Positions 1-12,089 are shown, counted from the stretch's first letter. The stretch is DNA of 58,975 nt from Gymnopilus junonius (GCA_015501075.1 JADNYJ010000218.1:1-58975); one strand, 5' to 3'. The notes: generated by a model not told the origin, from the sequence alone. A program made the numbers and translations.

Positions 1-1692
1 CCGCCTTCCGTGGCACGATACAGGGAGGAACTAAAGCGCCCATATATCCTGTATAAATGAAATGAGCAAAGACGCGACCACGGACAGCCTACAGGCAGAA
101 TCGACTCACCTCAGCCCTTTGTTTGAACGACAACTCCAATAGATGTACGGAAGACCGAGTGCCAATCATAAACACCGCCTCGTCTTCCTAACTCTGAGAG
201 GGTCCGATGCTGCTTGCTACTGCAAGGCGTGTCACGCAGGCGACCACACCCACTGGCATGTGTGGTGATGGTGGGTGCTTAACCATAGCAGAAAGGTTGA
301 TGTTGACCATCAAAGGACGGGAGAGGGAGAGAGCTAACAAGAGGAGCCGCAGGATACACTCCTTGTGCACCCCGTTCCTGGAACTTGGTTTACCATCGAT
401 AGCCTATAACCAGCATTGTACACCCAGCAAGAACGTCAGCCGTGGGCTGCTTAGCAAGTAACATCGACTTCAGTACCATCCTCAGTCCTGTGCGCATCGT
501 GTTGGCGGCGGCAGCGGGTACTTCAATATCTGTACGTCACATAAAAAGTCTCAGAAAGAGGGAAAATCGAGAGGGAAGGAAAACCAATGATCACCCTCCT
601 TCAGCCTGCAGGAATATAAATATAAATAAGAACACGAAATCGGAATGAGGGGGGCGCTGTCCCGCCGGGGTTAAGTAGTGTGAGGACCAAGTGGTGATAG
701 CAGTGATGACGCCGCACCGTTCGGATGTCCACCGAAACGCGCTGGTCGGCAGGGCTCTAGCGCGCACAATAGCTATGTATGAAACACGATGTGGATAAGA
801 AAAACAGCATTGATCACAAAGAGCAATAAGCACCTGCAAATTCTCGCCCAGAAACTCCAAAAAACATCTACAATTCGACCTTGGGCGACATTCTGCCAGA
901 CATTAGTTGGACGTTGGAGGAGTGGCATCGTTGAAAAGGTAGAGGGGACATTTTCGTTTTGTGGCAGGAAAGATTAAAGATTGCTGGCGTGGACCGAGGG
1001 TTAGGGTTTCACCGATTAGCCCGTCCCGGTCCGGAAAAGAGCCTCAGAGTTCCGCGGCCGTCTTTCAACTTTCGACGCCATTTCAACACTCCATTTGACA
1101 CTATTTTTCATTATAATCCTCAGCCATATGCACATCCAGTTATTTTACATTCAGTACGCTCAAACCTTGAAGATAATCGTGGTCTAATCAGCCCAAAAAG
1201 TGAGTAAGTGATTGACCTTGGGTTGATCGCTCTGCTTTCTTCGCCCTTGCTTCGTCCAGTGAAGTTTGAGCATGCTCGTATAGTAAAGTTTTATGCTACA
1301 TTTTTACTTACTAGCTGACCTTTTAACATCTATTAGGCATTTATGTTTCGCTTTGCACCCTACCTCCTGCTGTATCTTCAAAAACCTCATCTGAGGGGTA
1401 CAGCACCAGTTTATTTGGCCACGAGGTCTGACGGCCCGCATTTTTATCTCAGCATTTCAAGACATTGCGTCTCATCATCACCATCGCTCATAATCACCAA
1501 TGAGCACCTACTAAGCTCCTTGTACATCACACCCTTGGCGAGACAAATTCTTGACCTCAAGTATTTCTCGGGCTCAGAATACAGGTCTTATTTCCCCGAA
1601 AACAATCAGTAAGTCACGGTAATAGTTCCTTTCTGTGCATTCATATCATTGAAACTTTTGACTCAACTTTGAGTTCGACCGTTACACAGGCA
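1..1692. other. No supported gene
   Basis: Only short ORFs occur here on both strands, and none has a recognisable domain, a signal peptide or a consistent exon chain. The stretch ends directly at the F-box relic. An undetected gene on the minus strand near 200-540 cannot be excluded. Confidence 0.4.
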
Positions 1693-3957
1693 ATGAATGC
1701 ACATAGAACTCCTGTTTTAAAATTGAATAATGACACCCTGTCAAGAATATTCATACTTATCGCCCTGGACGATGTCCCAATGCACCTCGGTCTTGGCCTG
1801 CTGCGCAGACATACCTGGGAACAACGCCCCCTGGTCATCATCTTGGCGTGCTCTCATGTCTCTCATGGATGGCGAGCACTTATTCTTAACTTGCCCTCTC
1901 TCTGGGGTTGTCTCATTGACTTTCCCGTTTTATCGAGACTAAAAGAGGAATGGAGGCATGAAATTGTACGATGGACCGGTCATAGCGATCTTCTGCTGAG
2001 AGGCTTTGTTGATATGCGCAAACCGGGCGAAGGAAACTTTTTTTACACTCTAATTAAGGAACACTGGGCAAGGATTCGAGTTCTGAAAGTCGAATTCGAC
2101 TTTCAGGAGACAATCGCAGCGCATATCTTGGACATGCTATCTCGGCCGGCTCCAGTTCTAAGGTGTTTGAAATCAAGTTCCGACACCATCCAAGTGGTCG
2201 TCCCTCTGCCTCCTCAGCATATTTTGACCAGCTGATAGAAAACAGCTCCTTCGATCCGTATACTCACTTTGGATGCTCTAAACCTCCGCATGTCCCGAAA
2301 TTCTAACACGCAATGGATATCGGGCCTTAGGGAGCTCGTAATATCCCCACCACGTCGATGTCACATATCGATTGGTTGTTCGCATTGGAACGAATGCCTA
2401 ATATCGAACATTTGATTATGGATCATGCAATCTCAGTCACCGATTCCGTAAACGTATCCACGCGCTCCAACTCCAGAATCTTAAATACATTGGTATTCAC
2501 GATGAACACCTTCAATCGTCTATTGCCATTCTATCGTGCCTAACACCCCCTTGGATGCAGCTTATCTTTGACTGCCAAAACGTTTTCTGATCATGAGCAA
2601 TTAACAATGGCCAGGGAAGTGGTGTCTAGATATTTCTCAAATTTTTTGAGAGGTATCCCTTCCAGAGATCTCAATCTTATAATCAGAGCGCAAAACTTTA
2701 CCATTGAGTATCCTTCACCGACTTTATTCCTTAGAATTCATAGTTGACGTTTATCCTGGACCACAAGAGGACCTCCACGCACTGCCTTACACTTCGACGC
2801 ATTTTCTTATCGAAAATTCGACACCTTTCCATCATTGCCTTTATTTGAAACTGAAACTGCACACTCAATTCGCAGTTTTCGCTTTTTAGTCCGGAGACCA
2901 AGTTAGTTCTCAAACCGGAGGTCCCCATTTTACCTTCTGTGCGCCAGTTGATTGTATGCAGCGAACCGTCTGTGTCCGCGGAGGATTGGTTACAAGCATT
3001 GAAGCACATGCCCCTCATCGAATTTTTGGAAATGGAAAATACATTGGCCTGTCAACGTCCCGAAACCGGTATATGCGCATCAGCGCACCTTCCCCATCTC
3101 CGTCACGTCAACATGAAGGGCTCGCTATCATCGTGTGTAACTTTACTGGATGGAATAATACCTCGGGATGGGTGCTGCTTGCGTTCAGAAGTTGCAGTAC
3201 ACTGAGTACGATGTCCTTCCAAGCTCTCTAACTCAAATGCTATCGCGATATTCTCAGAGTTTTTTCGAACACAACCTCCACACCGTTACCGGGCTTGTAT
3301 TGTGGGTATCTCACGATCGACTCTCTATTGGAAACGGGCGATACTATAAAGATTTAAACACGCCGACATCCTTCATCATAGAGATTGAATCCATCCCACG
3401 TTCCCATATCCCAATCCTCCTGCACCAGGTTCTGGAAGGCTTTCGTTCCCCAAATTTTGAAAATATTACCACCTTGGAGTTTTACACCATCCTATCATTA
3501 TCTGACCCTTGGCATTCAGAAATGTAGAACGCACTATATGCAACTTCCTACCCTCTTGCGCAACGTCCGTACTATTTTAACCGAACGATCCACATCAATT
3601 TCGGACTATTTGTATCGCAGTATGCTCACACCCTATTGTAACCAGAACGGTCTCCTATTTCCCAAGCTATCGAAAGTCAGGGTCAAGCAAATCGCATACA
3701 AGCGGCCTTCTTTCTACCAGAGGCACCGGAGCTACGAGCATTTTTATCCCTTCGGCAAAAATTGAACATGCCAGTTGATGTGGTGGATTTAACACTCATT
3801 CCGAATGACGTCAAGTTGGAGGAATTTGAAGAATTTAAGGGGTTGAAGGTGATTTACAGGAGTAGCATGGCCACGCGTTTTCAGGAGCATACTTGTGAAG
3901 GTGTGGGTTTGCTGACGGCAATTTTCAGATCCATAGACAGGATGTTCATCTGCTAAA
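1693..3957 (+). pseudogene. F-box/LRR-like protein, multiply frameshifted relic
   Basis: The ATG at 1693 opens a 181-codon frame with an F-box-like start (LKLNNDTLSRIFIL) and the typical fungal follow-up with HVSHGWRALILNLPSLWG, where a Trp-bearing helix precedes a leucine-rich remainder. F-box proteins bind Skp1 and present substrates to SCF ubiquitin ligases; the target here is unknown. The frame ends at 2235. Comparison with the paralog at 51090-52651 shows that the reading jumps frame near 2163 (VLR then VFEIKF). A second jump occurs near 2355, between LRELVIS and IDWLFALERMPNIEHL. LRR-like pieces continue in shifting frames to about 3957 (DLTLIPNDVKLEEFEEF). Short introns might explain some breaks, but no good splice pairs fit, so I infer a pseudogene. 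The F-box itself is clear; the 3' boundary is approximate. Confidence 0.7.
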
Positions 3958-4353
3958 TGGACAGGTGGTTCATAAGTCATTTGAGCCATAGTAGTAACCA
4001 AAGTCAGCTGCACCGCTACTTCTGGATACTGATAGGCGCCAGCAAGGATACATATAATAGAAATTTTAGAGCTCAAGAGTCATTTAGGTATTCTATGAGA
4101 AATAGATCTGTCAGAGCGGAGAGAATCTGAGATTGACTAGAAGAAAATAAACTTACGTAGGAGGGCGTGGGTGGGATAATAGGAAGGAGAACGTTACATA
4201 GTTAGGTTGTAAGCGGTGCAATTCAAGATATGCTCATCCACTTGCTGTCCAATACGGCGCAGATACCACACTACATGGGGAAGATCACACGCTACTTGGC
4301 GCCAATCCCCGCAACGCAAGGCCAAGGTAGAGTACCCCACTCAATGACAGCCT
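3958..4353. other. Spacer between F-box relic and left repeat arm
   Basis: No ORF or repeat worth naming is visible. Homology to the right-hand arm starts at about 4354. Confidence 0.5.
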
Positions 4354-5441
4354 ATCTTTCCATACTCAGAGTTCCATATCAGAGGACGTCCTGACTTACT
4401 TCAACTCACATAGATGGACAATAGTGAAGGTGAGCGCCTCCTCGAGTTCTTGTGCTTCGAGTTAAGGAGCTTGAGGACTGGGAACACCAATATCGGCCAT
4501 GTAAAGCGACTGGGAGGCCTGAAGCTCGAAAACTGGAGAATTTAGGGCAATACATGAGAGGAAACCGGCACATAGGCTGGTATGGATGCGAGGGCTGAGG
4601 CAAAAGAGCTGTAATGGAGTGGTGTGCTCAAGCGATCGAAAGTGAGATAAGGACTGAAGGAAGCAAAGTCGAAGTATTAGCAACGAAAGTGAGAGTACGG
4701 AATGCTGAGATGAAGATTAAAAAAGAACCGCCAGATGCCTTTTTTCCTTGAAGTTGGGCAGAATCTTGATTTGGATCCAGATAAGATTCAGAGCAGCGAG
4801 TGTTGGGCGGCGGGGCGTTGGCTACTGGTCTGTGTGGAATTATACTGCTGGTTCTGGGAATCGTCCTGAGTTGATGCGAATATGGCAGCAACACGGAGAG
4901 CAAAGCGTTGTTTCTGAAAGATATTAGACGTCGAACCGAGGGGCGTGACGGACACAGCCACCGATCACACGTGTTGGAATATTTCGCCGCGTTCAACAGG
5001 TAACCGGAACCTTTTGTCGACCTTTTCTTGACCTTTTCCTTGCCTTTTCCACGTTGGACGAAGTACGTTCGAAGGTAAGATTTGTGGGTATCACTATGAT
5101 ATTAGCTTACTCAGAGAGTTACAGACTCCAGAGTACCCTGCCGCACATACTATTCTACAAGCATCTAATCGGAACAGACAATTCCACCGCCCATAATATT
5201 GTGGTCCAAATCCATGGATTTCGAGCGCTCCTGGTTCCATTATGGGTATCGATACGATCGGACGTCTTCCAGCCTGATGCAGCACAATCTATGATTACTA
5301 CTGTCATCCGCAACGTTCATTGATTCCTTTCCCTTACGTTGACGGCACATTCTTCCAAACCCTTTCACGACCCCAATATCGTCGCTTTGTTTCGTTGATT
5401 TTCTTTGCAGATTTTTCGTTGTGGTCACCTTTCTGCCTGCC

Positions 5442-6557
5442 ATGTTGTAAGCCTCTTTATTATCTCATCCTTGGAAGTCGCTCCTCACAATAATATCGCG
5501 TCATCCTCCAGGAAAAACAGCTGCTGTTGCATATTCCCCCTCGTAAGCCGCCCACCTTGATCATCTGAACGTTCTGACTACCGACACGTTTCTATTTGTA
5601 CAGAGGGCCGGGCGCTCGTTTTGAGTGCAGCCATTGCCGTACGGCCAGATCTTGCTTGCGTTCTATATGGACCCATCCCTGATCTTCCTTTCTTGATTTC
5701 GTCCAGATATACAGTGTTGCTGGTGCTATCTTCCTATTCAAGCAGGGTGCCTTTTTCTTCTTCGTCTACCCAGAATGGTGAGCTTTATCCATTCATTTAC
5801 CATCCCCTCTGCTCCCCCGGCGATCTACTGTGCTCCCTTCCTCTTCTGACGCTAACGCACGAACCGAACATTTCAGGCTGATATACGGCGGCATCGCGTT
5901 AGCCATCGGCACTGCTGCAATCCTGAGCATCATAGCCCTGGCTACTGTACGTTTTTCTTTCCTACTACCCTGTCCTTTAGTCGCTTACGTGTCTTCATTT
6001 CCTTGAAAAGCGATCTAGAGTATTAGCCGGTACAGTCAAATACCTCTGGCCGTTCCTCATCGTATTTTCCATCTTGCGAGGGATTATCATGACCTTGGAA
6101 CTCCTACGCGGGTACGTCACTTTCTTTCTTTTTTCTGGCCAATTATCCCTTAGCTAATCCCCTTTCGTATCTCACAGCAAGGATAACATCAACTGGGAAT
6201 GCAGTAACGGCGGACAGCTCTGGCAATCCGACTCTTCCTCTTCGAATCCTGGAACGCTCCCAGGTGTATTTTGTACCGTCGGATTCAACAGTCTCTGGGC
6301 AGGGTTCATTATAGCGTTGACCGTCGACTTATTGTTCCAGGTGAGTCTTGGTTCCCAAGCTATTTGCCGTTTAACGAAGATGTTCCCTTCTAAAATAAAC
6401 AAGTTTTATATCGCCATCTTGATACGACGCTTTTCGGATCGAGTGGATCATTTCCAGAAGGCCCAATCCCATATTTGGAAGTGAGTATTTTTTTCACACC
6501 TCTTACGATGGGAGGAGAGATTTAATGTTCTCCTTCTCTTTCTCCAGGATGGTATAA
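5442..6557 (+). pseudogene. Four-helix membrane protein, left-arm copy with 1-nt deletion
   Basis: Nine exons: 5442-5446, 5512-5542, 5604-5638, 5707-5777, 5877-5946, 6011-6111, 6178-6340, 6404-6480 and 6548-6557. All have GT-AG borders, and they match the right-arm copy (56023-57138) exon for exon. The product would have an N-terminal Cys cluster (NSCCCIFPL), four membrane helices, and a large loop between helices 3 and 4 with two cysteines (WEC and VFC). Exon 3 is 35 nt here against 36 nt in both the right-arm and the 47.3 kb copies: this copy reads GGGCCGGGCGCTC where the other has one more base. That shifts the frame after about residue 14. A CAGAG acceptor two bases downstream could in principle rescue the frame, so a functional variant is not excluded. 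Function of the family is unknown to me. Confidence 0.75.
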
Positions 6558-7021
6558 CAATCGCTTCAGGGGTTTCTTTTTTTTTTCCGACTGTTCTCCT
6601 CTTTATTTTCGTCGGTTTTATGTCCACGATGTTCACGATGCACTTTTCGAACTAATTCGCCGACCGACCTTTTCTTTCCTTGCTACTTTTTCTATGCTTT
6701 AAGGCTACCTTCGTACCCCTTCTTTCTTATTTGCTTTGAACGTTGTTTTGTGATTTATCAATCTATATCACTTTGTGCCCCAAGGGCGTATGGCCGAAAG
6801 ATATTTCAAAAATGTCAAGTGAAAAGGAAAAGACTGCCTAGAGCTCCTCCAGACGTACTGTAAAAAAGAGTCCGGGGATACATATGCGTACGCATGCGAG
6901 AGCATCGACTTCCTGTTATCATAACACGTCCAACAGGGAGTTGACATTCTTTTACATTACGCTAAAAGACGAATAAACAAGGAGACCAATATTTACTCTA
7001 CACCAACAACGGCCAATGGCA

Positions 7022-8317
7022 TTATCTGCCGATAACATCTCCCAACTGCGTTTTAGGAATAGCAGCAGGAAACGCCCTGCGCGCTAATCGCGTCTGGGTC
7101 TTCTGCTCATAGGCAAATGCGAAACTGATCAGATCGAACTCGGAGAAGGCAGTGCTGAAGAAAGAAAGTCCGATGGGAACTCCAGGAGCGGGATAGACGG
7201 TGAGAGGTCCAGCGGACCCGATTGTGACGTTGTCTGGGTAGAAGCCCAAGGGCACTTACGTAGCAGAAGTGAATCAGGGCGCTGGCGGTAAAGAATCTTT
7301 TGAAGAACTCACCTGTCACGATGGGATAGCCGGCGAGGGCTGCAGGCCAAGTATGATTTAGAGGTCATTAATGGAGTACTTTGTTAAAGGACGACTTACC
7401 AGCAGGAACAGTAGTAAACCCTGGCGCTGGCAACACAAGCGCATCTAGTTGGTGCTCCTTAAGCGCGGCATCAATACCTCTAGTACGACCAAGCTCATGA
7501 TCAAAAGCCAACGCCTGGAAGAAAGTCGCATTACGACCGGTCGTCGCCTCTGATGCTATGAGTCTAATCACAGAATGTGAATATCCTGAGTTTGTTGCGG
7601 AAGAAAAGAGAAAGGTGATGCCTCACTCGCTTTGGTCAGTGAAGTTGACGGGTTCTTCGAGTTGAGGGTTAGCGTTATCGAACGCGATTAATCCAGCCAA
7701 GTTTCGGACCCCTGAAGGGTTCTTGAACAGTCCAGCATAGTAAGCATCGATTTGAATCTGAACGCGAATTCAGCGCGTGCACATCAAGTCGGAAGGCTTT
7801 ATTTTACTCTCACCTTGAAATCCACATCCAACACAATAGTCTCATTATTAGAAACGACAATCTCATCAGCCGAGGGCAAATCTGCTGGGTCAACGATTGT
7901 AGCTCCCAAGCTTCTGATGATGGCCAGCGCCTCTTCGAAAACGACGTTGACGAATGGGTCATTTCCGCTGATGCTGTCGTTGAGGAAGGCCCGTCTCGGT
8001 ACGCCGATCCTCTTCCCTCGAAGAGCGTTCTTGTTGAGAGCCTTTGTGAAATCGGGGACGATGGGTGGTTGGGCTAGGCTGAAATTATCGTTGGGGTCCT
8101 TCCCAGTGATGATGGACAGCACAATGGCGGCATCCGTTACTGACCTCGTGATGGGGCCGACGGTATCCTGATGCTCGGAAATAGGGATGACTTGTTCACA
8201 TACAACATGAGTATAAAGACTACAGTGCAAAGGATTATATACTTACCTCCCGCACGAGAAGTCAGTCCAAGGGTCGGTTTAATGCCTACTGCATTATTGT
8301 TGGACGATGGACAAGTC
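7022..8317 (-). pseudogene. Amidase, 5'-truncated left-arm copy
   Basis: This is the reverse-strand duplicate of the 3' part of the intact amidase at 53377-55566. It keeps the end of exon 5 and exons 6-10, and stops at TAA 7024-7022. Homology ends at about 8317, near codon 228 of the intact protein. The copy therefore lacks the signal peptide, the presumed catalytic Lys119, cis-Ser201 and nucleophile Ser225, and it has no promoter. The remaining exons are still open and their splice sites conserved, so the duplication looks fairly recent or the region was copied already truncated. It faces the membrane protein relic tail to tail, as in the right arm. An active amidase cannot be made from it. 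Confidence 0.9.
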
Positions 8318-8603
8318 AACTTGGCTTGTAATCATTGCTACTCTTGGACGCAAAGTTTATGGCCATATCCGCCAGCGTATATAAGTCGGCTTCTGATTGG
8401 ACACAAATACGCCTCTGATCAGCTTTTATTCAGCCTGTGACGTCTTTTGCATCCGATCGCTATTGGCAGGCATATCCGAGGAGCTTCTGATACCTTATGG
8501 CTATACTCACGTTTCACATGTTCAATTGTCCTGTCATCGACGCTTAATTTTGGCATGTTGATGTCACTGTGAATTATAACACATGCCATTGCTTCTCCGA
8601 GGT
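8318..8603. other. Spacer with no supported gene
   Basis: Unique sequence between the inner edge of the left arm and the inverted-repeat element at 8614. I see nothing in it. Confidence 0.5.
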
Positions 8604-8613
8604 ACGCTGCACT

Positions 8614-9190
8614 AGTGCTGGGTTTTATACCCAGATGTTTAAAACAGGGTGGTTTTTCACACTGTTTTTAACATGTTTTCAACATTTTAAACATCGAGGG
8701 GTCCAAAACCTTCTGTGTTTTACTGTGTTAAATGACATCAAATTTTAGTCAATAACCAGTGAATTATAAGCATCGAGGCATGTGAATATCTTGTTTTGCA
8801 AGTTTGAATTCTCAATTTCCATGAAGAAACTGCTTGTGTGGGTAGACATCAGTGAAATCGGCCAAATTGGTGAGTACACCGCAATGTCACAGTCTCACAG
8901 AGAGTCACATCACGCGAAGATGTGTGCTTCCAATGTGCCTCAGCACCGAACCACAATGTATCGCACTCACCAGGGTGATATTATTTTCAGATAATATAAT
9001 AACAAGGTACTCGAAGAGAGAAAATTGCTCTCAGCCTGCTTTTAGATGATTTTCTGCCCAGAAAATTAAAATCTAAAAAATATGATTATGTAAGAAAAAC
9101 ACTGTTTAAAACACAAGTAACGCACACGGCCGGGAGGCCGGGAGAAAAAACACGTTAAAACAGTGGCCCGGAGGAAAAAAACCCAGCACT
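8614..9190. mobile_element. Non-autonomous TIR element (MITE-like), 577 bp
   Basis: The ends read AGTGCTGGGTTTT and AAAACCCAGCACT, exact reverse complements over about 13 bp. They are flanked by a direct repeat, ACGCTGCACT at 8604-8613 and again at 9191-9200, which looks like a 10-bp target site duplication. The interior is AT-rich, with several GTTTAAAACA/TGTTTTAAAC-type sub-repeats near both ends, and has no ORF long enough for a transposase. A 9-10 bp duplication is typical of Mutator-like elements, while hAT gives 8 bp, so a MULE-derived MITE is my best guess. Boundaries are confident; superfamily is not. Confidence 0.85.
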
Positions 9191-9200
9191 ACGCTGCACT

Positions 9201-10295
9201 GTCATTCGATCCTGTGAATTTTTTGGAATATGACGAGCATTTGTATGCAGTCTATGTCAGACACAGAAAACATATTTACCTACTTCGCTAGCGCACCACG
9301 CATCTAGGCTCCTCAAATTCCCAGAACTTCGAAATATGGCCTCCCTTCCGCCCCTTCCACCTTAACACCCAATCTGATCTCATTCATCGGTTGACGCAAT
9401 AAGAATGAATCCTTGCGCTTTACTTGACAGGCTGAATGGTTTTTGTATCACAACAAGGGCCCTTGACGTCTTGCTCTTAATCTGAGTGTGGTATTCGGCG
9501 GCGACTTCTGGTTTAGGTCGACCAACTGTAAGTTTTCCTTCGTTTCTCACCGTCATTCAAACTTAATCGCTGTACCGTAGTACACCCTAGATCACAGCTG
9601 ATTTTCCACAGTACGCCAAAGTGCTTCACTGTTCGATTCTTCGTATGTACCCGCGATCGCTCATTAAATTACGCTGATGATATCATAGGCTGTTTCATGT
9701 TCCCAAGGCGATGTCTTCCGTACTTTCGACCAGGGAGCATACTTCTCAGGTGGTTGTAACCCACCGAGAATCTTTTCTGGGTGAGAGATGAGCAGCACGC
9801 GTATTTTGGTTACTATAGGCGTGATCCTGATGTTGCTTCTAGCGCTACTACTAGAAGACAGATCCGTTTCAATAGTATATGCGCTGAAAATTTTAAATAT
9901 GATAGGATCAAAATTCTTATTTTTTTTTTGGAGCATAGGAAACGCTCACTTGTACTCCTATTCTGTTGGACGCTCAACTCGCCATCCCACGATCTTCAAC
10001 CGACCAGGTCAGGACGGCGAAAATAACTTCATACCGTCATTCATTGTGCCATTTTTCTTCGAGTAGAGCAGCGTGGTCGGCTAGCCGGAAGGATGACGTT
10101 GTAAGTATTCTCCCGTTGCATTTATCAAAATTTCGTCCGGGCGGGGTTAATCGGTTAGCGTGCAGGTGTGGAGTTCTGCTAGAACCCTGAGAGCGTGATA
10201 GGGATATACGCCATTTCCGAGATCCTTTGCGTATATTCTTAGCGCGGGGTGCTTGTTTTACCTTTAATTAATGGTACAGGAACTCGGGGATAAGG
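9201..10295. other. No firmly supported gene
   Basis: A 90-codon minus-strand frame (9664-9936) has a fairly protein-like C-terminal half (EKYAPWSKVRKTSPWEHE) that could be a relic exon, but I found no connecting exons or relatives in the window. The rest, up to the TATA box of the first SC15-like gene, shows nothing. Confidence 0.35.
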
Positions 10296-10302
10296 TATAA
10301 AG
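10296..10302 (+). promoter_or_regulatory. TATA box of SC15-like gene A
   Basis: TATAAAG lies 85 bp upstream of the ATG at 10381. It is followed by a CT-rich leader whose CATCCAGCAACTGAA stretch is conserved upstream of copy C at 32.8 kb, where the TATA motif itself has degenerated. Confidence 0.6.
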
Positions 10303-10380
10303 ACTCGACGTGTTTACTCATCATCCAGCAACTGAAATCCTTCAGGTCCAGTCTCTCTCTACTCGATTCACATTCTCAGC

Positions 10381-11103
10381 ATGTTCGCCTCTCGATTCAT
10401 TCTCCCCGTCTTGGCCTTCACCGGTCTCACTGCGTTTGCGAGCCCCATTGAGATCGAGAGGCGCACTGCTGATGTGTCCAACGTCCTCGACATCGTCAGC
10501 GCCCTCCAAGGCTCCACCTCCTCTATCCTGCCTCAACTCAGTAAATTTTCGTTTCACTCATTGTCACTGTATATTGCTGAACATGTTTCTTCCCTCAGAT
10601 ACCCTCGTTTCAAACGGCCAGGCTAACACTGCGACCGTCACTCCGCTCATTAACCAGCTCGTCACCTCTCTCAACACCGCTAGCACCTCTTTCAATTCCC
10701 TTGGTCCCGTTGATGCGTCCACCAGTGGTACCCAAGAGGATGTTGCCACTGCCTTTGCCCCCATCATCTCCGTGAGCTGCGATTACTTTTTCGAAGATCG
10801 GCAATTGACTTGTAGCGCAGGAAATTGCCATCACCCTTGCGGCCGTCGAACATGCAGTCCCCGGACTCGCTCCCCTTTTAGCTACACTCGGCATTGATTT
10901 CGCACTCGATCAAGTTCTTCTCGGATTGGACATCGTCCTTCATGGAGCTGTTCACCTCGTCGCTGTATTGTAAGTACCTTCACTGCCTTCTCTGCGTATT
11001 TCCGGTCTGAACCAAATTTTCGTTATCCCCTAGGCTCGTCGACGTTGGGGCTATTCTACACAACCTCGCATTCGTCCTGACTGTCGCTACACTTGGACTG
11101 TAG
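10381..11103 (+). CDS. SC15-like secreted protein, intact copy A
   Basis: Four exons (10381-10540, 10599-10771, 10821-10969, 11034-11103) with clean GT-AG borders give 183 residues. Residues 1-20 form a signal peptide (MFASRFILPVLAFTGLTAFA), followed by a possible Kex2 site (ERR, 26-28). The N-half is polar, Thr/Ser/Gln-rich and helical (VSNVLDIVSALQGSTSS). From about residue 112 the protein is strongly hydrophobic to its end (VLLGLDIVL, AFVLTVATLGL). The Schizophyllum commune SC15 secreted protein, linked to aerial hyphae and hyphal attachment, has this layout of a hydrophilic N-half and hydrophobic C-half at about 190 residues; I infer relationship from layout and size, not from alignment. 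Three further copies in the window are all damaged, so this is the likely functional member. A surface role in wall or mucilage is inference. Confidence 0.75.
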
Positions 11104-11312
11104 ATGCCAGTGCAGTTTTGATAGTTTCCTCATTGTTCATCTTCCATGATTTTTGTTCAATGGATCCAATATACACCATTTCATTTTACGTTCTTGCTTC
11201 ATTGCGCCCACCTATCACAAGTTTGAAAAAGGCCTCCGTTTTTATCTCCGACGACTTTCGAAGTCCATTCATGGAATAACACTCCTCTTTCGAGTCCCCA
11301 TTTTCACACGAC

Positions 11313-11393
11313 ATGGCCTCCAACCTTCCTCCACCGTATGCTCGCACCTTCTACGATGAAACGTTACGCTCTAGGTTCTATGGAGCTCCCACA
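11313..11393 (+). pseudogene. 5' fragment of the 40.2-kb unknown gene family
   Basis: The ATG at 11313 opens ASNLPPPYARTFYDETLRSR, then FYGAP, nearly the same as the starts of the genes at 40166 and 41553 (PPYARTVYDETLRSVFYGAP). Similarity stops at about 11393, in unrelated AT-rich DNA. About 100 bp of upstream sequence also resembles the leaders of the other copies (ATCTCCGA... then AAGTCC or AACTCCGTTCAT). It follows SC15-like gene A, just as the 40.2-kb gene follows SC15-like copy D, so it is the stump of a duplicated two-gene unit. Confidence 0.8.
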
Positions 11394-12089
11394 GAATTTC
11401 AACAAAAATTCTCCCAATATCACAATTTTCAGTCTCTGTACAATTTGTACCAAAAATATTATCTTAGACATGTTTAATATATAAAACACATTTTTTTGGA
11501 ATTTATCTTAGTACGGGAGGCCCGGAATATGTTGTCGAAGGTGAAGGAGAAACGGGGACCAGCTGAGTATCGGGGACAAACAAAGGACGCTTTTCCATCG
11601 CGCGTGCCCACCCCCAATGGTATCGCCATGCATCGCCTAAGGTATTGCTGGCACTGTTCAAGTGTATCGCATTCTGGACATTTATAAATAAAAAAGGAAC
11701 TTTTCTTTTCGCCGTCGTAGTACTGGCACACCTCGATGCATTTGCTAGCTCGGCTTTCGAAATTCAAAGCTGTTGATCAGTAATGCCAAACAACATCGCA
11801 ACAAGTTTTTGATTCTCGTCTTCTGCATCTCCTCATTCTTCGCGACTCCTTCTGCAAATGTTGTCTTCTTCCGTGCGTTTTCTCATACACTATCATCGAA
11901 CCCACCCAGCTCGAAGCCCTCCAGAACGCTGTCAAAATACCTCCGACTCCCATCAATGACAAGGCTAGAAGTCGACCCAAGTACGCGATATCCATGGCAA
12001 CCAGCAGCCCAGCAGAATTATCATCCAGTGCATCGAAATTAGTAGCGCTAACCACAAAAATAACACCCCACAATGAGTGGGACACAATA
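11394..12089. other. No supported gene
   Basis: An AT-rich start is followed by short ORFs on both strands with no recognisable content. Nothing supported. Confidence 0.4.

Larger units (their letters stand above)
4354..8317 (+). repeat. Left arm of a ~4 kb inverted duplication
   Basis: Read forward, this arm matches the reverse complement of 54276-58107. The outer edge lies where both copies begin ATCTTTCCATACTCAGAG (left 4354, right about 58107). The inner edge is at about 8317, where the left copy leaves homology a few bases beyond a shared ATCGTCC/TTCGTCC stretch inside amidase exon 5. Matching is close throughout, with scattered substitutions and small indels in both introns and spacers, so this is a segmental duplication and not just two related genes. 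It carries a membrane protein gene (+) and an amidase gene (-), convergently arranged. No terminal repeats or transposase genes are visible in the arm. Confidence 0.9.

Noticed and set aside
8614..9190. Solo LTR
   Set aside because: The ends are inverted, not TG...CA, and the target duplication is 10 bp rather than 4-6.
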